In this document: piece by piece, positions 1-7,824 of the stretch
How the letters are laid out: the number at the start of each line of letters is the position of its first letter
Position numbering within the stretch: position 1 is the first letter of the stretch
Assembly: GCA_003158495.1 (NCBI GenBank)
Contig: PMJT01000037.1
Span: forward strand, 2,423-28,836
DNA length: 26,414 nt
DNA from: Chloroflexota bacterium
Lineage (GTDB): Bacteria; Chloroflexota; Limnocylindria; Limnocylindrales; CSP1-4
Direction: 5' to 3'
Translations under genes and position numbers: made by a program
Notes under the pieces: model-generated
The model's database searches: none
Told to the model about the DNA's origin: nothing
What the model saw: the letters and a program-made list of their open reading frames with translations, nothing else

Positions 1-1349
1 CCGTCCTCGTTCGTCGTCGCGTACCCGACGACGCGGTTCTTGCCGAGCCGCTTGGACGAGTACATCGCTTCGTCCGCGGCGATCATCAGCTCGTCGGCCG
101 TCTGCCCGTCCTCGGGATACGAGACGACGCCGATGGAGAGTGACGTCGAAATCTGGTGACCGCCGGTCTCGACGACCAACTCCGCGGCCATCTGGCGGAT
201 CTTCTCGGCCACGAAGTAGGCTCCGTCCTGGTCCGTCTCCGGCAGCATGGCCACGAACTCGTCGCCGCCGTATCGTGCCGCGATGTCTATGCCGCGAAGC
301 GCGGCCTTGATCAGCTGGGCCACGCCGCGCAAAATGACGTCGCCCTCGTAGTGGCCGAACCGGTCGTTGATCCCCTTGAGACCGTCGAGGTCCATCATCA
401 GCAGGCAGAAGCCGCGCTTGTAGCGCCGGCCGCGCTGGATCTCGTGGTCCACGGCGTTGAAGAAGAATGCCCGGTTGTACAGGTCCGTCAGGGAGTCGAC
501 CGTCGAGAGCCGGATGGCCGCGTCGCGAGTTCGAGTCTGGACGCGCGAGACGATCATCCCGGAGTAGGCGAGCAGCAAGAGCGCCGTGAGGTTGATCGCG
601 ATCCGCGCAAGTGCGTCCTCGTAGCCCTGCGATGGGACCGGTCCGGATATGGCCGCGATGCCGTATACCACGGCCGTCTCGGCCGTGAAGATGAACGTGA
701 TCCTGGGCGCGGCAATGAGCGCGGCGCCGCCGATCAGGACGGGGTAGAGGAAGAAGAAAGGGCTCGTCGATCGGCCGGTCAGAAGGACCAGCATCGTCAG
801 GAAGACGATGGCGGCGCTGCCTTCCATTACTACGCGGCCCGTTCCGAGGTTGCCCGGCGGCAGCAGTTCGTGGACCACCAGCACGAAGATCCCGGCGAGG
901 ATCAGCGTGGCGAAGATCTCCGGTTCCACCGGCTGCCAGATCTGGCTGACCGCGACGATAAGCAGCACGACGAGGATGAACGACCAGGCGACAACCCGGA
1001 CCGCACGGTTGAATGTGTCGATGGCGAAGGTGCCACGCAGGACTTCGTCCATTTCGTCTTCGGACTGCCTGAAGCCTCGTCGCGCCAGGGCATCGGCGCG
1101 TGCGCCGGGGACGCGCTCACGGGCCTGCAGGCGCACGCCGGACTGGAGCGGAACGGCGGTCAGCGGCACGCGCTGGGCACCCTTGGGCGTATCGCCGCCG
1201 GTCGGATTCCCGGCCTGGCGCTCGCTTTCGACGAAGCGGCCGTAGAGCGGACCGTGGCCGAGCAGAGCAGCCGCAAGCAGAACGGCCATGATCATCAGAA
1301 GAACCGTGGCCGCCCCTAGAATCCCCAGTATCGGCTCGACCCCTTGCAT
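1..1349 (-). CDS. Membrane diguanylate cyclase (GGDEF), 3' end beyond window
   Basis: Synthesises the second messenger c-di-GMP from two GTP at the cytoplasmic membrane. Reading back from ATG 1349 gives 449 codons with no stop, so the C-terminus lies outside the window. Hydrophobic segments occur at about residues 9-31, 118-138, 146-163, 178-192, 199-235 and 250-268, so the N-terminal half is a multi-spanning membrane module. The GGDEF domain starts at about 284 with the DSLTDLYNR signature. The active-site loop GGDEF is intact at 361-365, and an RxxD inhibitory site (R352-D355) lies exactly five residues before it, so feedback inhibition by c-di-GMP is expected. The late motif DEAMYSSKRLGKNRV is also present. 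The start has a GGGG tract close upstream and a plausible promoter at 1378-1406. No sensor domain besides the membrane part is recognised. The open reading frame on the opposite strand is its antisense shadow. Confidence 0.93.
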   Translation of the reverse strand, partial: MQGVEPILGILGAATVLLMIMAVLLAAALLGHGPLYGRFVESERQAGNPTGGDTPKGAQRVPLTAVPLQSGVRLQARERVPGARADALARRGFRQSEDEMDEVLRGTFAIDTFNRAVRVVAWSFILVVLLIVAVSQIWQPVEPEIFATLILAGIFVLVVHELLPPGNLGTGRVVMEGSAAIVFLTMLVLLTGRSTSPFFFLYPVLIGGAALIAAPRITFIFTAETAVVYGIAAISGPVPSQGYEDALARIAINLTALLLLAYSGMIVSRVQTRTRDAAIRLSTVDSLTDLYNRAFFFNAVDHEIQRGRRYKRGFCLLMMDLDGLKGINDRFGHYEGDVILRGVAQLIKAALRGIDIAARYGGDEFVAMLPETDQDGAYFVAEKIRQMAAELVVETGGHQISTSLSIGVVSYPEDGQTADELMIAADEAMYSSKRLGKNRVVGYATTNED

Positions 1350-1377
1350 TGCCCCAAGTCTGGGCGCGGCTAGCGTC

Positions 1378-1406
1378 CACATACGCTTGTGTTAGCGCCG
1401 TAACAA
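1378..1406 (-). promoter_or_regulatory. Predicted promoter of the diguanylate cyclase gene
   Basis: On the minus strand, TTGTTA (1406-1401) is followed after exactly 17 nt by TATGTG (1383-1378), a fair sigma70-type -35/-10 pair 29 bp upstream of the cyclase start. The -35 and spacer lie inside the inverted repeat at 1386-1407. Prediction from sequence only. Confidence 0.4.
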
Positions 1407-1474
1407 GACGTCAATCTTAGTGCCACTCAAGGCCCCGAGGACGCCCAAAGTTGATCTTGTTGCGCCGTGACAAC
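1386..1474. repeat. Two copies of a TTGT..GCGCCGT..ACAA palindromic element
   Basis: Copy one, 1386-1407, has CTTG and CAAG arms with GTTA/TAAC inside, around the core GCGCCG. Copy two, 1456-1474, reads CTTGTTGCGCCGTGACAAC. They match closely once a 3-nt gap is allowed. They lie between the divergent cyclase and galactokinase-like genes, and the first overlaps the predicted cyclase promoter. Repeated palindromes at a promoter suggest an operator; the binding protein is unknown. Confidence 0.4.
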
Positions 1475-1598
1475 GCGCGATGAGTGCACTCCCGATCGCG
1501 AGTGGGCTATCTGGGGCGGTCTGGTGGAGTTACCGCCGTCCTACCCCATCTGCCGTCGTTCGGCGGCGCGATCGCCTTCCGCGGCCCGGCCGAGGCGC

Positions 1599-1604
1599 TA
1601 GCAT
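1599..1604 (+). promoter_or_regulatory. Leaderless-type -10 box of the galactokinase-like gene
   Basis: TAGCAT (TANNNT pattern) sits exactly 6 nt before ATG 1611, with no Shine-Dalgarno sequence between. This is the geometry of a leaderless transcript starting at the A of the ATG. Confidence 0.4.
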
Positions 1605-1610
1605 CATCCG

Positions 1611-3059
1611 ATGACCGGCAAGCGCTTCGACCGCGGAAGAATTGAGATACTGGGCGCAAGCCTGGATGCCCAATTCGGCACGCTCGCAGGGTTTGGCCGC
1701 GACCCCGGAGCGGGTGTCGGCGCGGGGGCGAGTCCGATCGAGTTCGTCCGGGCACCGGGCATGGTCAACCTCATGGGCGACCACATGGACTACAACGACG
1801 GCTTCGTCCTGCCGGCCGCGGTCGAGCTGGAGACGTGGATCGCTTTCCGCCGCCGCACCGACGGCCGCGTCCGCGTCGCATGGAGAACATCTTCCGGAGT
1901 CGGGTCGTTCTGGATCAACGAGCTCGACCCGGACCGCGAACCCCGGGGTGGTGAGTTCGTCCGAGGCACCGAGGCCAGTTTCGGCGGCGGCATCGCCTCG
2001 GGCCGCGCCGGCGGTATCGCCTCGGGCCGCGGCGGCGGCGCAACTGCGCCGGGCCGCGCCCGCGGCGCAACCGCGCCCGGCTGGAGCGATTACGTCGCGG
2101 CCACGGCCTGGTCGCTGAGAGAAGCCGCCCTGCCGATCCGCGGCTTCGACGGCTTCATCGACTCCACCATTCCTGCCGGCGCAGGGTTCTCGTGGTCCGC
2201 GGCAATGGAGCTGGCCGCGGCAATGGCCCTCCTGGGCGGCGTGTCGCCGTCCTCCCCGGCGCTGGCCGCTCTCGCCCAGCGCGGCGAGCGCGACTACCTC
2301 GGCATCGACTGCGGCATCGTTGACCAGTTCGTCGGTGCGGGGGGCCGCGAAGGCCGCGCGCTCATGCTCGACTGCCGGTCGCTCGATGCCCGTTATGTCC
2401 CGCTGCCGTTCGGGATAAGGCTGGTGATCTGCGATACCGGCGACGGCGAAGGGTCGTGGGCCTCCACGAGGCCGGCTGCCACTCACCGCGGTGCCGGCGC
2501 GGGGCCGGCGGCTGCGGGCCCGGCCGGCGCTCGGCCCGGGAACTCCACCTACGACACCCGCCGCGCCGAGTGCGCCCGGGCCATCGCCCTGATTTCAGAG
2601 CGGATGCCGGGCCTCTGTTCCATGCGCGACCTGGACGCCGGGGCGTTGCGCCGTCACCGCGCACTCCTGCCGGAGAACGTGGCCCGCCGCGCCGAACACG
2701 TGGTCTCGGAGAACGCTCGCGTCGTGGCCACTGCCGCCGCCCTCGAGGCCGGGGACCTCGACGAACTCGGGCGTCTCTTCGCGGAGTCGCACGCCTCGCT
2801 GCGCGACTGCTACGAGGTGAGCTCACCCGCCCTGGACGCGATGGTGGAAGTGGCGTCGGCTATCCCAGGCGTGGTCGCTTCGCGCATGACAGGCCCGGGA
2901 CCGGGCGGCTGCACCGTGAACCTCGTCCTCGCCGACGCCGTACCGGCGCTCCAGGCCGCCGTGGACCGCGAATACGCGCGCCGAACCGGCCTGAATGGCC
3001 GCGTCTATCCGGTGGACGTCGTCGATGGTGCCGGCAGGCTCAACCTGGCGGACGGTTGA
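1611..3059 (+). CDS. Galactokinase-like GHMP kinase with altered active site
   Basis: Closest to galactokinase (galactose + ATP to galactose-1-phosphate, Leloir pathway, cytoplasm). GalK landmarks are in order: the sugar signature APGMVNLMGDHMDYNDGF (48-65), the ATP loop PAGAGFSWSAAMELA (188-202), CGIVDQF with catalytic Asp238, a Tyr-x-x-Arg-Arg motif after 310, SENARVV..ALEAGDL, and MTGPGPGGCTV (426-436). Key changes are seen: the Arg of APGRVNLIGEH, one of the two catalytic residues in characterised GalK, is Met51; the sugar-contacting Glu is Asp57; the ATP loop GLSSSA is GFSWSA. Two Gly/Ala/Arg/Pro-rich insertions (about 124-157 and 285-310) make it 482 residues, against about 380-400 usual. 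It may be a kinase of changed substrate, a sensor or a decaying enzyme. No galT or galE lies nearby. It overlaps the downstream convergent gene by 20 nt. Confidence 0.85.
   Translation: MTGKRFDRGRIEILGASLDAQFGTLAGFGRDPGAGVGAGASPIEFVRAPGMVNLMGDHMDYNDGFVLPAAVELETWIAFRRRTDGRVRVAWRTSSGVGSFWINELDPDREPRGGEFVRGTEASFGGGIASGRAGGIASGRGGGATAPGRARGATAPGWSDYVAATAWSLREAALPIRGFDGFIDSTIPAGAGFSWSAAMELAAAMALLGGVSPSSPALAALAQRGERDYLGIDCGIVDQFVGAGGREGRALMLDCRSLDARYVPLPFGIRLVICDTGDGEGSWASTRPAATHRGAGAGPAAAGPAGARPGNSTYDTRRAECARAIALISERMPGLCSMRDLDAGALRRHRALLPENVARRAEHVVSENARVVATAAALEAGDLDELGRLFAESHASLRDCYEVSSPALDAMVEVASAIPGVVASRMTGPGPGGCTVNLVLADAVPALQAAVDREYARRTGLNGRVYPVDVVDGAGRLNLADG
1984..2080 (+). repeat. GC-rich in-frame tandem repeats inside the galactokinase-like gene
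   Basis: Two near-identical units encoding GGIASGR are followed by two encoding GATAPGRA-type segments. They form a flexible insertion between the sugar-binding and ATP-binding parts of the kinase. The pattern looks like in-frame slippage expansion. Confidence 0.65.
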
Positions 3060-4302
3060 CCCCCGCGAACCCGGCCAGGATCGAAGCCAGTCGCTCGTAT
3101 TGCCCCAGGTGGTTGTAGGCGTGGGCCGAGATCCGGAGGATCAGGTCGAACTCGGTGTCCTCCGGCAGGTCGCCCGAATCGACGAGCCATGTGCACGGCC
3201 AGGTCATCAGCGGGACCTCGAAGCGCCGACTTTGGAGCGCGCCTTCGATCATCTCCTTGTGGCGCAGCGCGTCCTGACGCGGCCACGGACCGCCCGGCAG
3301 CCGGAGGCTGCCCATGGGGCCGGTCATCTCGTCTGGGGCCTGGACGTCGGCGTGGAGGGCCGCCGCCAGCATCTCGCGGGCGTTGATCATCAGCTGGCGG
3401 TTGCTGGCGATCACGGACGGCCAGCCGCCCGGCAACATCTCGCCCAACCCGTCGATCGCGGCTGGGATCGTGAGCCACGGGCTCGGGTCGAAGGTGCCGT
3501 TCCAGTCGAAGTCGAGCCGGAAGCGCGATCTGTCGGTGCGCGTGTCGCTGGCGCCGTTCGAGATGGCCAGCGGCTTGATCCGGCCCTGCCGGTCGCGCCT
3601 CACGTACAGGAAGGCCGAGCCCCTGGGCGCGCAGACCCACTTGTGCAGGTTGCCGACGTAGTAAGCCGGGGCCATCTCCGCGACCTTGAGCGGCAGCATC
3701 CCGGGCGCGTGGGCGCCGTCCACCAGGACGTCGATGCCTTTCTCGGCCAGCGCGGGCACCAGCCGCTCGATAGGCAGGACGATGGCGGTGGGGCTGGTCA
3801 CGTGATCGAGCATCGCGAACTTCGTGTTCGGCGTGACGGCCGCCATTACGGCGTCGAAGGCATTGTCCGGCGACTCGATCGGGAAGGGGATCCGCGCCAG
3901 TACCACTTTTGCCGACGAGCCCGCGGCGGCGAAGCGGAGGGCGTTTAGCGACGCGGCATAAGCGTGGTCCGTGGTGAGGACCTCGTCGCCCGTCTTCCAG
4001 CGCATCGACCGCAGGACCGTGTTGATGCCGGTCGTGGCGTTGGGCATCAGGGCCAGGTCGTCCGCCGCGGCGCCGACAAAGCCGCCGACCTCGGAGCGGG
4101 ACCAGTCCAGCAGATCCTCCAGGTCGCGGGCCAGGAAGCGGACCGGGTTCATCTCGACCTTGTCGCGCCAGCCCCGCTGGACCTCCAATGTGGCCCGCAG
4201 GCACGCTCCAAAGGAGCCGTGGTTGAGGAACGTAACGGTCGGATCAAGGGCCCACTCGGTAACCGGAGAGGCCGATCGCCCGAATTGCGGCGGGCAGTCC
4301 AT
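3040..4302 (-). CDS. PLP-dependent class V aminotransferase, CefD/isopenicillin-N-epimerase-like
   Basis: A fold-type I PLP enzyme of the class V family, which covers cysteine desulfurases, isopenicillin N epimerase-like racemases and selenocysteine lyases. From the chosen start it is 420 residues, normal for the family. Visible landmarks: the N-terminal LNHGSFGACLRAT typical of CefD-like proteins (26-38), NATTGINTVL (88-97), the cofactor-binding Asp in VDGAHAPG (D195), and the Schiff-base lysine in GNLHKWVCAPRG (K221). The start ATG at 4302 is preferred because AAGGAG lies upstream (with a long spacing) and family similarity begins soon after it; the open frame runs 49 codons further up without similarity. 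Substrate cannot be told from sequence. It meets the galactokinase-like gene tail to tail with a 20-nt overlap. Confidence 0.88.
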   Translation of the reverse strand: MDCPPQFGRSASPVTEWALDPTVTFLNHGSFGACLRATLEVQRGWRDKVEMNPVRFLARDLEDLLDWSRSEVGGFVGAAADDLALMPNATTGINTVLRSMRWKTGDEVLTTDHAYAASLNALRFAAAGSSAKVVLARIPFPIESPDNAFDAVMAAVTPNTKFAMLDHVTSPTAIVLPIERLVPALAEKGIDVLVDGAHAPGMLPLKVAEMAPAYYVGNLHKWVCAPRGSAFLYVRRDRQGRIKPLAISNGASDTRTDRSRFRLDFDWNGTFDPSPWLTIPAAIDGLGEMLPGGWPSVIASNRQLMINAREMLAAALHADVQAPDEMTGPMGSLRLPGGPWPRQDALRHKEMIEGALQSRRFEVPLMTWPCTWLVDSGDLPEDTEFDLILRISAHAYNHLGQYERLASILAGFAGVNRPPG

Positions 4303-4863
4303 GGTGCTTGCGTTCGCTCCTTGATTGCGGGCCGAGCTCCAGCCGGTATTCGCTATGGGCATGAGCAACCGCCGTCGCCCGCGCAGCGCCGCCCCGCGCC
4401 ATGCCGGAGTCATCGGCCGATTCCACCGTATGCACGAGCGCGGAGGCAAACTCTTATCCCGTCTCGGCCCATGCCATCTGGTATTGCATATGCCGCCGAG
4501 CGGGCGTACGGTGGGTTGGTCTCATCGGCGCTCGGGTTCTCCTGGAGGCAAGATGCAGGCGAAGGCGGCCACAGGTTCGCGACTCTCTCGCGGTGTTGAC
4601 GGGGCCATCCCGTACACGGCCGATCCCACTCGTGTAGCGTTCAACCTCGAATGGCGCCCGCGTGCCGGCAATCTCAGCGGTGACACTCGCGCTGGCAAGT
4701 CGTCGCGGTAGGGGCCACGTGCTCTTGCCGCGGTAGACAAACTTGCCGAGACCGGCGCCGCGAGCGTCGGTCTTGTGTTTTGTGGCCCGCCGCGCGCGGC
4801 GCCCCCGGAACCGCCGGGCGGCCGAATACGCTCCGCCTGCTCCGCGCCGTCTGCTCCGCGCCG
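4303..4863. other. Gap of 561 bp without a convincing gene
   Basis: Lies between the GH1 gene and the aminotransferase, both on the minus strand, so it should carry the aminotransferase promoter. Open frames here have poor third-position GC and no recognisable protein similarity. The only candidate with a good ribosome-binding site is the 52-codon frame at 4553-4711, listed separately. No RNA gene or strong terminator was seen. Confidence 0.6.
4553..4711 (+). CDS. Possible small protein, 52 aa
   Basis: An ATG preceded by CTGGAGGCAAG, a good Shine-Dalgarno, opens 52 codons ending at TAG 4711. The product begins MQAKAATGSRLSRGVDGA and is Arg/Gly/Thr-rich with no membrane segment or known motif. 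About 30% of codons end in A or T, more than in neighbouring genes, which argues against coding. Reported because of the ribosome-binding site; it may be chance. Confidence 0.2.
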   Translation: MQAKAATGSRLSRGVDGAIPYTADPTRVAFNLEWRPRAGNLSGDTRAGKSSR

Positions 4864-6144
4864 TCAGTCCGCGCGGAGTCGGTTCGTCCGGGCGATCTCG
4901 CCAAGGAAGCTCGCCGACGGCCTGGGCTTGCGCTCCTGCGTCTCGCGGTCCACGCCGATGAGCCCGAACTGCATGGCGTAGCCGAGTACCCACTCGAAGT
5001 TGTCAAAGGCGCTCCAGTGGACGTAGCCGAGGAGCGGGATGCCCTGGCCGATGAGCGGGTGTAGGGACGCAAGACCCCGCGTGATGAACTCGATTCGTTC
5101 GGCGTCGTCCGAGGTGGCCACGCCGTGCTCCGTGACCACGATCGGCTTGCCGGGTAGCATCTCGGCGACCCGCCTGACCGTGGCCGCTACGGCCTCCGGC
5201 CGGTATTCGTAGCCCATCTGGGTTCGGCGGATGCCGCTGCGGTTGTCGAAGGTGGGGTCGTTGCCGGTCTGCCGCTTGACGGTGGTCTCGACGACGGCGC
5301 GTTCGATCGGCCCGATTGCCAGCGCCGCCCGTGTCAGCCAGCCGACGGGCCGGGGGAGATCGATCCGGGTCCGCGAATACGTCTGGACACCGATGAAGTC
5401 GTCCTCGCCGGCTGCCTCGAGGAAGATGTCCTCGGCCTGTCGACGCGCGTATTCGATGATCGGTTTGCCGCCGGCGTTCGAGTCCCATTCCTGCATCGAA
5501 TTGGCAAGCCCGACCTTCGCGCTCGGCCGAATGGCCTTGATTGCGGCACGCGCCCGGCAATGGGCATCGATCAGGCGCTTCGATGCCGCGTTCCAGTTGG
5601 CCACGCCGTGGAGCCCCGGCGGAAAGCCCAGGGCGCCCATGTAGCCACCGAAGGAAACGACGCCCGGCTCGTTGATCGGGCAATACCAGTCGACCAGGTC
5701 GCCGAACGCCTCGACGACGGTCCTGACGTAGCGCTCGAACAGCTTCGGCGTCTCGTCCGACAGCCAGCCGCCCTTTGCGGCGACCCAGACCGGCAGGCTG
5801 AAGTGGTAGAGCGTGACCATGGGCACGAGATTGCGCTTGCGGCACTGTTCCACGACATCGACATAGTGGTCCAGTTGCGCCTGGTCGAAGGCGCCCTCGG
5901 TCGGCTCGATGCGGGCCCACTCGACAGAGAAGCGGTAGGCGTTGAAGCCGAGATCGGCGAGCAGGGCGATGTCGTTCGCATATAGGTTGTAGTGGTCGAT
6001 CGCGGCACCGCTCTGGTCCCTGCACGGGCTGCCGGGCCGCCGCTCCCACTCCCACCAGTCGCTGTTCGAGTTGCCGCCCTCGACCTGGTGCGCCGAGGTG
6101 GCCGTTCCCCAGAGAAACCCATCGGGAAAGATGAGCTCAGTCAT
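4864..6144 (-). CDS. Glycoside hydrolase family 1 beta-glycosidase
   Basis: Retaining beta-glycosidase (beta-glucosidase/galactosidase type) with a (beta/alpha)8 barrel, probably cytoplasmic because no signal peptide is visible. The 426-residue length fits the family. Visible landmarks: N-terminal FPDGFLWGTATSAHQVEGG (6-24), RFSVEWARIEP (71-81), YHFSLPVWV (113-121), the acid/base motif PINEP with E159, the nucleophile motif VVTEHG with E339 (where most GH1 enzymes have TENG), and the late WSAFDNFEW aglycone-binding segment. It releases sugars from short beta-linked oligosaccharides, so it could work with the secreted GH16-like proteins 15 kb away; that link is inference. The start ATG 6144 has no Shine-Dalgarno; CATCCT 6 nt upstream could serve as a leaderless -10. 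Confidence 0.93.
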   Translation of the reverse strand: MTELIFPDGFLWGTATSAHQVEGGNSNSDWWEWERRPGSPCRDQSGAAIDHYNLYANDIALLADLGFNAYRFSVEWARIEPTEGAFDQAQLDHYVDVVEQCRKRNLVPMVTLYHFSLPVWVAAKGGWLSDETPKLFERYVRTVVEAFGDLVDWYCPINEPGVVSFGGYMGALGFPPGLHGVANWNAASKRLIDAHCRARAAIKAIRPSAKVGLANSMQEWDSNAGGKPIIEYARRQAEDIFLEAAGEDDFIGVQTYSRTRIDLPRPVGWLTRAALAIGPIERAVVETTVKRQTGNDPTFDNRSGIRRTQMGYEYRPEAVAATVRRVAEMLPGKPIVVTEHGVATSDDAERIEFITRGLASLHPLIGQGIPLLGYVHWSAFDNFEWVLGYAMQFGLIGVDRETQERKPRPSASFLGEIARTNRLRAD

Positions 6145-6313
6145 GGGTCGAGGATGACGAACAGCGATACCACTGGTGTGTCATGGCGGCCCCTGTTTCG
6201 GAAGACTCCGCAACTCTACGCCGCCGGAGCGGCCGATTCTCGGCCCGGCCGCGCGCCGGGGGCGGAGGGCCGACGGGACCACGAGGCGGAACCGCGGGCG
6301 GCGCCACCATCCA

Positions 6314-6547
6314 AGCCGCTCGGCCCTGCGTGAGGCTCGAAAGGCACTCGCTGAGCGCGACATCGAGGCCAGTCTCCTCGAACCTGCCGGCGACCCGGCT
6401 CGGACGATCGAGCACATGGCCGACGAAGGCAACTTCGACATTGTCGTGGTCGGTTCGCGCGGCATGAGCATGCTGGGCCGGCTGCTCCAGGGCAGCGTCT
6501 CGGAGCATGCCACTCACACCCGGGCGTCGGTGATCATCGTCAAGTAG
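6314..6547 (+). pseudogene. Universal stress protein remnant (C-terminal half)
   Basis: The last 78 codons match the C-terminal half of UspA-family ATP-binding proteins. A helix like SALREARKALAERDIEA is followed by ADEGNFDIVVVGSRG, and the nucleotide motif G-x2-G-x9-G-S appears in GSRGMSMLGRLLQGSVSEHA, ending ASVIIVK before TAG. The N-terminal strand and first ATP-contact region (normally VDGS-like) are absent. The frame stays open upstream to an ATG at 6176, but that stretch is Arg/Pro-rich and unlike the family in any frame. It abuts the convergent macro-domain gene by a few nucleotides. Most likely a truncated pseudogene; a short active half-domain protein cannot be excluded. Confidence 0.7.
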
Positions 6548-6554
6548 CCTGGCG

Positions 6555-7133
6555 TCAGCCTCTCGGCGTCAGCTCGCGGAGGGCCCGCTCGAAGGCTTCG
6601 AGCGTGTCGGTGCTGAACAGGACGAAGAGGGCACGCTCGATCGATTCCGCGCGGACGAGACAGTCCCGGACCGTCCGCAGGGCAACTGCCGCGGCGCCGG
6701 CGAGAGGATAGCCGTACACCCCCGCGCTGATGGCGGGGAACGCGACCGATCGGGCGCCGGCATCCTCGGCGAGCAGGAAGGACGTCTTGTAGGCGGATCG
6801 GAGCAGGTCTTCCTCGCCGTCGTGGCCGCCGCGCCAGATCGGGCCGACGGCATGAACGACCCAGCGCACGCCATGGTCGCCGAGCTGGCCAGAGCCGGTG
6901 AGGACTGCGCTCCCGGTTGGGCAGCCGTGGTACCGCGACCGCAGCTCGTCCGCCATCCCGGGACCGGCGGCGCGATGGATGGCTCCGTCTACGCCGCCGC
7001 CACCGGCCAGGGCCTGGTTCGCGGCGTTCACGATCGCATCGACGGCGATCATCGTGATGTCGCCCCGTTGGAGTTCGATCCAGCCCGGCATCCTGCCGGA
7101 CCGAGCAACTTCGTGGCGGTCGCGAGCTTCCAT
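6555..7133 (-). CDS. Macro-domain ADP-ribose hydrolase (MacroD/YmdB-like)
   Basis: A single macro domain of 192 residues. Proteins of this type bind ADP-ribose and hydrolyse O-acetyl-ADP-ribose or remove mono-ADP-ribose from proteins. The family signatures are all present in order: IELQRGDIT, VDAIVNAANQALAGGGG, VDGAIHRAAGP, the central VVHAVGP, and the second phosphate-binding loop PAISAGVYGYP. The N-terminal GGGGVDGAIH block is the one found in hydrolytically active MacroD-type members. ATG 7133 is chosen over GTG 7139 because TAGGCT lies 6 nt before it, a leaderless arrangement. It is divergent from the YdeI-like gene, with 70 bp between them. Confidence 0.93.
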   Translation of the reverse strand: MEARDRHEVARSGRMPGWIELQRGDITMIAVDAIVNAANQALAGGGGVDGAIHRAAGPGMADELRSRYHGCPTGSAVLTGSGQLGDHGVRWVVHAVGPIWRGGHDGEEDLLRSAYKTSFLLAEDAGARSVAFPAISAGVYGYPLAGAAAVALRTVRDCLVRAESIERALFVLFSTDTLEAFERALRELTPRG

Positions 7134-7139
7134 GACCAC

Positions 7140-7197
7140 AGCCTACCGTGCCCCGCTGCGCATCGGCCGCGACATCCCGGACCGCGCGCCCGATACT
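7140..7197. promoter_or_regulatory. Divergent leaderless-type promoters, macro-domain and YdeI-like genes
   Basis: On the minus strand TAGGCT (7145-7140) lies 6 nt before ATG 7133. On the plus strand GATACT (7192-7197) lies 6 nt before ATG 7204. Neither gene has a Shine-Dalgarno sequence. The two -10 boxes share a 70-bp divergent spacer. The -35 elements are not clear. Confidence 0.4.
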
Positions 7198-7203
7198 GCC
7201 GGC

Positions 7204-7791
7204 ATGGACGACAAACCAACGGTCCAGCCCTCCGGCCGCGCCGAGTGGCGCGAGTGGCTCGCGGCCAACCACCGCACCTCCGCCGGCGTGTGGCTCGTTA
7301 CGTGGAAGCGCCGCACCGGCCAACCGACCGTGGCATACGAGGATGCGGTCGAGGAGGCGCTCTGCTTCGGGTGGATCGACGGCATGATGAACCGCCTCGA
7401 CGACGAGCGGCTCATGCAGTGGTTCGCGCCGCGCCGACCGAAGAGCACGTGGGCGAGGACGAACAAGGAGCGAGTGGCCCGGCTCGAGGCTGCCGGGCTC
7501 ATGGCCGACGCCGGACGCGAGGCCGTGGCGATCGGCCGGACCAACGGCTCGTGGGAGTCGCTCGACATCATCGACGCCCTTGTCGTGCCGGACGATCTGG
7601 CCGCTGCGCTGGCCTCGAGCCCGGGTGCGCGCGAGCGGTTCGACACCAGCACCGCGTCCGTCAGGCGCTCGGCGCTGGCGTGGGTCTACCAGGCCAAGCG
7701 GGCTTCAACCCGCGCCACGCGAGTAGAGCGGATCGCCGAAGTCGCCGCTCGCGGCGATCCGATTTCCACCCTCTGGCAGCGCCGCGACTGA
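7204..7791 (+). CDS. YdeI/OmpD-associated family protein
   Basis: 195-residue cytoplasmic protein of the YdeI/OmdA family. The N-terminal block WREWLAANHRTSAGVWLV is followed by the very characteristic AVEEALCFGWIDG and PRRPKSTWARTNKERV (about residues 56-97). A C-terminal helical region has the WVYQAKRASTRATRVERI pattern expected of the family. Members have been linked to envelope stress or peptide resistance in some bacteria, but no biochemical activity is firmly established, so none is claimed here. The start ATG 7204 has GATACT 6 nt upstream and no Shine-Dalgarno. The open frame extends further upstream without family similarity. Confidence 0.88.
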   Translation: MDDKPTVQPSGRAEWREWLAANHRTSAGVWLVTWKRRTGQPTVAYEDAVEEALCFGWIDGMMNRLDDERLMQWFAPRRPKSTWARTNKERVARLEAAGLMADAGREAVAIGRTNGSWESLDIIDALVVPDDLAAALASSPGARERFDTSTASVRRSALAWVYQAKRASTRATRVERIAEVAARGDPISTLWQRRD

Positions 7792-7824
7792 CGCCGCGCT
7801 GGTCCGGCTGCGCAGCCCCGAACG

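Noticed and set aside
156..1319. Long plus-strand open frame of 387 codons
   Set aside because: It is antisense to a clear GGDEF protein on the minus strand; its translation is Arg/Asp/Gln-rich with no motifs.
4454..4993. 179-codon minus-strand frame between the GH1 gene and the aminotransferase
   Set aside because: Overlaps the end of the GH1 gene, is Arg-rich and has no recognisable similarity or ribosome-binding site.
6514..7323. 269-codon minus-strand frame over the macro-domain gene
   Set aside because: Shadow of the macro-domain gene in another frame, with typical Arg-rich nonsense composition.
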